Shown here piece by piece: positions 7,506 to 11,563 of a DNA stretch of 11,563 bases; position 1 is the stretch's first letter, and each line of letters begins with the position of its first letter. The position numbers were made by a program, and so were the translations under genes. The notes under the pieces are model-generated. The model was not told where the DNA came from, did no database searches, and saw only the letters and a list, made by a program, of their open reading frames with translations. The stretch spans positions 1 to 11,563 of the forward strand of contig JAAWNI010000054.1 in the NCBI GenBank assembly GCA_022798855.1, given 5' to 3'. The stretch is from Lawsonibacter sp. GTDB lineage: Bacteria; Bacillota; Clostridia; Oscillospirales; Oscillospiraceae.

Positions 7506-7529
7506 AGAGTAGTAAAGCTGCTTTTTGAA

Positions 7530-8819
7530 TTATACCCCGCCTGTGAGCAGTCTGGGGAGCAGGAGTGTAATCTCCGGGAAGATATTTAAAAGCACCAGTG
7601 TAATGACCAGAGGAATCAGGAACGGAATCACGCCTTTCATCAGCGTTTTGAACTGCATATTTCCGACGCGTGCAACGACAAACAGCGCGGTACCCATGGG
7701 GGGAGTCAGGATGCCGATCATGAGGTTGAAAATCACGACCACGCCAAAGTGGATGGGGTTGATGTCATAGGCCAAAACCGCGGGGAGCAGAATCGGCACG
7801 AGGATCATCTGGAGCGGAAGCGCGTCGATGCAGGTTCCGAGGATCAGCAGGACGATGTTGATCATCAGGAGCAGGGTAAGCTTCGAGCTCACATGGCTGG
7901 TAAAGAACGTGGCAATTGCCTGCGGCATTTGCTCGCGGGAGATGACAAACTGGAACAAGGTTACACCGAGGATCATCAGCACGATGGTTCCGCTTGTCTT
8001 GATGGAGTCGATGCAGATTTTGAAAAAGCTGTCCAGCGTAAGCTCCTTATACACGAAGAACCCGAGGAGCATCGTGTACAAAGCGGCGACCACAGCCGCC
8101 TCGGTGGGGGTAAAGAAGCCCGTAAAGATACCGATGAGGATAATCACAGGCGTCAACAGCGCCCAGAAGCTCTTTTTGAAGGAGTTGGCCCGGTAAGACC
8201 AGCTTCTCTTGGGCTCCGAGGGATAGTTTCTTTTGTGGGACAGGATCGAGCACATAACCATCAGCGCGGCGGTCGTAAGTAAGCCTGGCAGGAAACCCGC
8301 CATAAAGAGCTTCTCGACACTCTGGTTTGCGAGCACGGCGTAGATGATGAGCGGAGTCGAGGGCGGGACCAGGGGGCCGATAATGCAGCTGGCCGCAGTG
8401 ATTCCGCCGGCAAAGCCTTCGTCAAAGCCCGCGTCCTTCATGCTCTTAATCTCAAGCTGGCCAAGTCCGCCCGCGTCCGCGAGAGCCGAACCGGACATGC
8501 CGGAGAAAATCAGAGAGGCGACTACATTGACGTGGGCAAGGCCGCCCTTCCTGTGGCCGATCATGGAGGCTGCGAAATCGAAGATTCTGGTGGTCACGCC
8601 GCCGCCGTTCATCAGGTTGCCCGCAAGGACAAAGAACGGTACGGCCAGCAATGTCTGGCTGTTTACGCCATTAAACATCTGCTCCAGGGCGAAGGGGACA
8701 AGATTCCAGCCCCCCGATGCCGTGAAAAAGAAGATGGAGGCCATAATCAGGGCGTATCCTACGTGGACGCCCAGCATAATAAGGAAAAACCATAGTACAA
8801 AGGTCAGTACCATCTGCAT
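7530..8819 (-). CDS. siaM: TRAP transporter large membrane subunit (SiaM/DctM family)
   Basis: Inner-membrane transport subunit of a tripartite ATP-independent periplasmic-type (TRAP) carrier, 429 aa, which moves the substrate handed over by the binding protein using the sodium gradient. Seen: about a dozen hydrophobic helices over the whole length and the DctM hallmarks SGMSGSALADAGGLG (around residues 107-121) and IGPLVPPSTP (around 146-155), with a matching second-half motif LTPPMGT near residue 373; these belong to the two helical-hairpin repeats of the family. Length is normal for an unfused DctM. ATG at 8819 has AAAGGAGG (8836-8829) 9 nt upstream, inside the end of siaQ, and the two genes are separated by one base. 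Haemophilus fuses Q and M into one protein; here they are separate. The substrate is inferred from siaP and nanQ. Confidence 0.95.
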   Translation of the reverse strand: MQMVLTFVLWFFLIMLGVHVGYALIMASIFFFTASGGWNLVPFALEQMFNGVNSQTLLAVPFFVLAGNLMNGGGVTTRIFDFAASMIGHRKGGLAHVNVVASLIFSGMSGSALADAGGLGQLEIKSMKDAGFDEGFAGGITAASCIIGPLVPPSTPLIIYAVLANQSVEKLFMAGFLPGLLTTAALMVMCSILSHKRNYPSEPKRSWSYRANSFKKSFWALLTPVIILIGIFTGFFTPTEAAVVAALYTMLLGFFVYKELTLDSFFKICIDSIKTSGTIVLMILGVTLFQFVISREQMPQAIATFFTSHVSSKLTLLLMINIVLLILGTCIDALPLQMILVPILLPAVLAYDINPIHFGVVVIFNLMIGILTPPMGTALFVVARVGNMQFKTLMKGVIPFLIPLVITLVLLNIFPEITLLLPRLLTGGV

Positions 8820-8820
8820 A

Positions 8821-9378
8821 TTATTCGGCCTCCTTTATGTCGTAAAAGTCATTTTTCGAGTCCTCAATGACCCAGGCCCTTACAACCTCGCCGTTCTTGA
8901 CAATGTTGATAATCTGCGCAAGCATTTCAATAATAGTCAAGGCCGTCCATAAAAACATCGCGCCATACAGCCAGCTTTCGCTGATGCCCAGCGTTACAAG
9001 CGGGGTATAGGACTTTCTTTGTACGATAGAGAACGTATAATAGAAGATCATGGACAGCAGGCCAATCATCACCACATTGATCAAAGCTTCGATCAAGAGC
9101 TGGAGCTTTTTAGGCAGAGAGAGCAATACGGCGTCAATTCTGACGTGGATGTTTTCCTTCTGTGCCAGGTGGCAGCCAAGAACGCCCATCCATACAAACA
9201 AGAGGCGGCTTGTCTCATCTGTCCATTCAGAAGGAGAACCGATCTTTCTTGACAAAGCCTGCCAGAAAAGGGAGAAAAGAATCACGTTAAAAAGGATGAC
9301 CGCAACATATTGTTCGATTTTCTCCAACACATGAACCACGTCAGCAGGCTTTTGAATCGTAATTTTGCCAACTTTCAT
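8821..9378 (-). CDS. siaQ: TRAP transporter small membrane subunit (SiaQ/DctQ family)
   Basis: Small membrane partner of SiaM, 185 aa, needed for assembly and for docking of the binding protein. Seen: four hydrophobic helices (about 23-43, 57-75, 90-113, 138-160) and the DctQ signature EWTDETSRLLFVWMGVLG (51-68). The first 20 residues and the charged tail after about 165 are somewhat longer than in minimal DctQ proteins. ATG at 9378 is preceded by GGGAGGG (9392-9386) with a 7-nt gap. The stop is one base from the siaM start, so Q and M are tightly coupled. A hairpin lies between siaP and this gene and may set the membrane subunits at a lower level than the binding protein. Confidence 0.93.
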   Translation of the reverse strand: MKVGKITIQKPADVVHVLEKIEQYVAVILFNVILFSLFWQALSRKIGSPSEWTDETSRLLFVWMGVLGCHLAQKENIHVRIDAVLLSLPKKLQLLIEALINVVMIGLLSMIFYYTFSIVQRKSYTPLVTLGISESWLYGAMFLWTALTIIEMLAQIINIVKNGEVVRAWVIEDSKNDFYDIKEAE

Positions 9379-9420
9379 TTTTAAACCCTCCCAAAGGCGG
9401 TGAATACCAACGTAATCAAG

Positions 9421-9446
9421 TTTAGGGGTCCTTCAGGACCCCTAAA
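9421..9446 (-). other. intercistronic hairpin between siaP and siaQ
   Basis: A perfect 11-bp stem (9421-9431 with 9436-9446) with a 4-nt loop lies 10 nt after the siaP stop and before the siaQ ribosome binding site. No T-run follows on the - strand (the next bases read CTTGATTA), so it is not a full terminator. Such hairpins typically protect the 3' end of a binding-protein mRNA so that more binding protein than membrane subunit is made; that role is inferred. Confidence 0.7.
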
Positions 9447-9455
9447 ACCTGACAA

Positions 9456-10505
9456 TTATCCTCTCGCTTCCTCGATGGCCTTCACTGCCGCGTCGCCATA
9501 CTTGGAAACATACTCATCATACATCGGGGCACACGCCTCTCTGAACTGTGCCTTATCCGGCGTTGTAATGGTCATGCCGTTCTGCTCAAATTTCTCGATC
9601 AGGGCCGCTTCATCATCCATAAAGGTCTTGGTATGGAACTCAGCCGCCTCTGCCGCAGCCTTTGTAATCGCTTCCTGCTGGGCTGCGGAGAGCTTATCAA
9701 AGACAATTTTGCTGATGATATAGTTGTTGTCATTGATGATGTGGCCCGTCAAAGCGCAGAACCCCTGAACCTCATAGAACTTCTGGGCGTCGATGGTGGA
9801 GAGCGGGTTCTCCTGTCCGTCAACCGCGTTCGTCTTCAGTGCGAGGTATACCTCAGCAAAGGGCATCGGCGTAGCGGCCGCTCCGGAATACTTGGCAAAC
9901 GCGAGGTTCGCGTCAGCGTTAGGCACCCTCAGCTTCATGCCCTTCATGTCGTCAATAGACTGGATTTCTTTGTTTGATGTTGTCTGTCTTGTTCCGTTGT
10001 AGGCGTTGGCAAGAATCTTCCATCCCCGGGCCTCCAGCTTCTCGTAGATAGACTTGCCATACTCTGTCTCGGTCAGCGTCCGCATCATATGGTCGAAATC
10101 ATCGAAAGCGAAGGGATAACCAAAGATCTCAAGCTCCGGCTCCCAAAGGCCAAGCCTTCCTGTCTCCGCGTAAACCATGTCGAGCGCACCAGCCGCCACC
10201 TGGTCGATCATGGCTCTGTCATCGCCCAGCTGGCCGCCGGGATAAATTTCAATTGTGATAGAGCCGTTGGAGTACTCCTTCGCCTTTTCCGCGAGCAGCT
10301 CAGCCGCCTTGTACTCGTTGGAGGATGAGTTCGCCTGGAAGCCGATTTTCAGTGTGACGCTCTTCTCAGCCGGGGGCGGTGATGACGTATTTCCGCCAGT
10401 GGTGCTGTTTCCGCCAGCGGGGTTCCCTCCAGGCGACCCGCCGCACCCAGTGAGCGCGAACGCGCCGATTGCAGCAAGAGCAAGCGCTGTAATCATTTTT
10501 TTCAT
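9456..10505 (-). CDS. siaP: sialic-acid TRAP binding lipoprotein (SiaP-like)
   Basis: Extracytoplasmic substrate-binding lipoprotein, 349 aa, which captures substrate and hands it to SiaQ/SiaM. Seen: signal peptide with lipobox LTGC (Cys21), a Gly/Ser/Asn/Pro-rich tether (22-48), then the DctP fold. Against Haemophilus influenzae SiaP as I recall it, the stretches SSNEYKAAE, QLGDDRAM, YNGTRQTTSN, KLRVPNA and TNAVDGQENP are nearly identical. The sialic-acid contacts map with matching spacing: Asn59, Glu114, Arg173, the carboxylate-binding Arg193, Asn196, Phe216 and Asn233 (SiaP Asn10, Glu67, Arg127, Arg147, Asn150, Phe170, Asn187). ATG at 10505 is used because it starts the signal peptide and has GAGAGG 8 nt upstream; an in-frame ATG at 10625 would add a non-secretory extension and predate the likely transcript start. 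First gene of siaPQM, divergent from nanQ. Family secure; Neu5Ac specificity very likely. Confidence 0.92.
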   Translation of the reverse strand: MKKMITALALAAIGAFALTGCGGSPGGNPAGGNSTTGGNTSSPPPAEKSVTLKIGFQANSSSNEYKAAELLAEKAKEYSNGSITIEIYPGGQLGDDRAMIDQVAAGALDMVYAETGRLGLWEPELEIFGYPFAFDDFDHMMRTLTETEYGKSIYEKLEARGWKILANAYNGTRQTTSNKEIQSIDDMKGMKLRVPNADANLAFAKYSGAAATPMPFAEVYLALKTNAVDGQENPLSTIDAQKFYEVQGFCALTGHIINDNNYIISKIVFDKLSAAQQEAITKAAAEAAEFHTKTFMDDEAALIEKFEQNGMTITTPDKAQFREACAPMYDEYVSKYGDAAVKAIEEARG

Positions 10506-10614
10506 ATTCTTTTCCTCTCTCCTCTTAATAGAATGGTTTACCCACCGGCACAAGCCGTTGGATATGTTGTAAAACTGCCCACGCAAGCCGTGCGCCCTTT
10601 CACATAACATGTAT

Positions 10615-10644
10615 ATTATAAACAAAAACCATGCAAAATGGCAA
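10615..10644 (-). promoter_or_regulatory. sigma-A-type promoter of siaPQM
   Basis: On the - strand TTGCCA (10644-10639) and a consensus TATAAT (10620-10615) are 18 bp apart. The start would be near 10608, giving a leader of about 100 nt to the siaP ATG. Within that leader CAAGCCGT occurs twice in direct orientation (10551-10558 and 10584-10591, 33 bp apart), a possible regulator-binding or RNA feature. Confidence 0.65.
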
Positions 10645-10729
10645 TCCTTTTCTTTTGTTCAATTGATAGAATTATTTCCAAAGGTTTTGTCTATTATGCA
10701 ACATATTTTAAAAATGGTTCCTTTTTATA

Positions 10730-10758
10730 TTGTTTTTTCCGCCGGATTATGCTATCAT
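10730..10758 (+). promoter_or_regulatory. extended -10 promoter of nanQ
   Basis: TTGTTT (10730-10735) and TATCAT (10753-10758) are 17 bp apart, with an extended -10 TG at 10750-10751. Transcription would start near 10765, leaving a leader of about 105 nt that contains a small hairpin (GCTTC 10787-10791 with GAAGC 10796-10800). The -35 boxes of this and the siaP promoter are about 85 bp apart, so a single regulator bound between them could control both directions. Confidence 0.6.
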
Positions 10759-10870
10759 GGCTCCCAGCATAAATTTGCTTGCCTGGGCTTCATCAGAAGC
10801 TGCATGGCCGTTCAAACCTCTGGGAAAGTATTTTTACAACAAGTCGGTTCGGTACGAAAGGGTGGTTTTT

Positions 10871-11320
10871 TTGATTTATACAAAGCGCAGGAATATTGAG
10901 CGTTACCTGGGTATGAGCACTAGCTTGGATATCGCTATCCGCCATCTGCTGAGCGCGGATCTGAGCCAACTGCACAAGGGCCGCAATGATATTGACGGCG
11001 ATCGGGCCTTTGTCAACCGCTTTGACTATCAGACTGTGCCCCAGGAGCAGGCCATTTGGGAGGGGCACGCAAAATACGCGGATATCCATGTTCTTCTGTC
11101 CGGCTTTGAGAAAATCGGCGTTGCCAATGTGGAAGCGTTGAAGATGGTGGGCCAAAAGCCCGATGAGGACTTCATTGGCTACGAAGGCAGCGTGGAGGCC
11201 TGGTTCCCTATGACCACCGAGGACATTCTCATCGTCTTCCCCGAGGATGCGCATATGGTCAAGGTCATGAATGGCGGCAGCTCCCTGGTGGAGAAGGCCT
11301 GCTATAAGTTTGAGGTGTAA
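10871..11320 (+). CDS. nanQ: YhcH/NanQ family protein, probable sialic-acid anomerase
   Basis: Cytoplasmic metal-binding cupin-like protein of the YhcH/YjgK/YiaL family, 149 aa, close to the usual family length. NanQ speeds interconversion of N-acetylneuraminate forms so that the lyase receives its substrate. Seen: the family start NIERYLG (8-14), GRNDIDGDRAFV (37-48), WEGHAKYADIHVLLSGFEKIGVA (63-85, with likely metal ligands Glu64, His66, His73, Glu80) and VFPEDAH (122-128, His128). The TTG at 10871 is chosen: GAAAGGGTGG lies just upstream and the conserved NIERYLG falls right after the start. The ATG at 10913 would cut that motif off; the ATG at 10730 lies upstream of the likely transcript start. 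Divergent from siaPQM, which fits a sialic-acid locus. Paralogues in other sugar pathways (YiaL, EbgC) make the substrate dependent on context. Confidence 0.88.
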   Translation: MIYTKRRNIERYLGMSTSLDIAIRHLLSADLSQLHKGRNDIDGDRAFVNRFDYQTVPQEQAIWEGHAKYADIHVLLSGFEKIGVANVEALKMVGQKPDEDFIGYEGSVEAWFPMTTEDILIVFPEDAHMVKVMNGGSSLVEKACYKFEV

Positions 11321-11461
11321 AAGGCTGGAGTCAAGCCAACAATTATCGCCCATATCTACCGCGGCAGCATCCGGCTCCCGCTTACGGAGCTGGTTAAAAG
11401 TGATTGCCCCATTGCCAACGAATGCGTCGGCATGGTCAGGGACGCTATCGCAAGATATTGA
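11321..11461 (+). other. unassigned tract with a 46-codon open stretch in the nanQ frame
   Basis: Directly after the nanQ stop the same frame stays open for 46 codons to TGA at 11459-11461. The would-be peptide has ordinary amino-acid composition (it includes IAHIYRGSIRLPLTELV) but no ribosome binding site or suitable start, and I do not recognise it. It may be a decayed gene end or simply chance. No clear terminator for nanQ is seen here. Confidence 0.2.
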
Positions 11462-11466
11462 CGCTA

Positions 11467-11563
11467 AGAACCTGTATTCATAATCGAAAATGTCGGATGG
11501 ACGAGGAATTTTGTCGCCCTGCAAGGCAAAAAATCACAGGAATCCTTTGTGGATTTCAAGATT
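11467..11563. repeat. dispersed repeat, copy 2, cut by the window edge
   Basis: From AGAACCTGTATTCATAAT onward this tract lines up with the start of the element at 4142, in the same orientation. Both have the left-end CCTGT block, a GTxGGAATGG/GTCGGATGG block, GAGGA, the shared 17-mer GCCCTGCAAGGCAAAAA (11516-11532), an AGG-ATCCT block and a GGAT block. The right inverted end would lie beyond the window. The copies have clearly diverged outside the core, so they are not recent duplicates. Confidence 0.6.

Noticed and set aside
10506..10625. N-terminal extension of siaP from an ATG at 10625
   Set aside because: It would place 40 non-signal residues before a clear lipoprotein signal peptide and would begin upstream of the predicted transcript start.
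10730..10870. N-terminal extension of nanQ from an ATG at 10730
   Set aside because: It overlaps the -35 box of the best promoter and adds residues absent from the YhcH family.
10793..11524. 243-codon open frame on the - strand overlapping nanQ
   Set aside because: nanQ on the + strand has strong family motifs and an upstream promoter; the opposite frame has none and runs into the repeat.
1..11563. CRISPR array, tRNA or rRNA genes, prophage or transposase genes
   Set aside because: No regularly spaced repeats, no cloverleaf or rRNA-like stretches and no recombinase motifs were seen on either strand.

Overview
The window looks like a piece of a gut-type, spore-forming Clostridia chromosome, most likely an Oscillospiraceae/Ruminococcaceae relative. 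The grounds are the mix of GC-rich coding DNA, AGGAGG-type ribosome binding sites, a probable exosporium-type collagen-like protein end beside a glycosyltransferase, large membrane hybrid histidine kinases, and a sialic-acid uptake locus suited to mucin sugars. This placement is inference; there is no rRNA or tRNA in the window to confirm it.

Left end (1-1382, + strand): the last 47 codons of a protein whose end resembles BclA-like collagen-like spore-surface glycoproteins, then two hairpins, then a complete GT2 glycosyltransferase with a helical-repeat C-terminal half. A strong hairpin with a T-run on the minus strand closes both this gene and the convergent kinase operon.

Middle (1411-7312, - strand): a signalling operon read right to left from a good sigma-A-type promoter at 7284-7312. 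It encodes a stand-alone receiver protein, then (ATGA overlap) a membrane hybrid histidine kinase with a degenerate receiver, a true receiver and an HPt domain, then, after a 162-bp structured repeat, a second membrane hybrid kinase whose C-terminal third is a full DegV (FakB-like, fatty-acid-binding) domain. None of the three proteins has a DNA-binding output domain. The kinase-receiver-DegV fusion is the most unusual item here.

Right part (7472-11320): a three-gene TRAP transporter operon (siaP-siaQ-siaM, - strand). Its binding lipoprotein carries every sialic-acid-contacting residue I can recall from Haemophilus influenzae SiaP at matching spacing. Divergent from it is nanQ (YhcH family, sialic-acid anomerase). 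The pair share an AT-rich control region with two opposed promoters. Together they point to import of N-acetylneuraminate and its conversion to the form used by the lyase. No nanA, nanE or nanK lies in the window.

A second copy of the dispersed repeat starts at 11467 and runs off the right edge. The sialic-acid operon is visibly less GC-rich than the kinase and glycosyltransferase genes.
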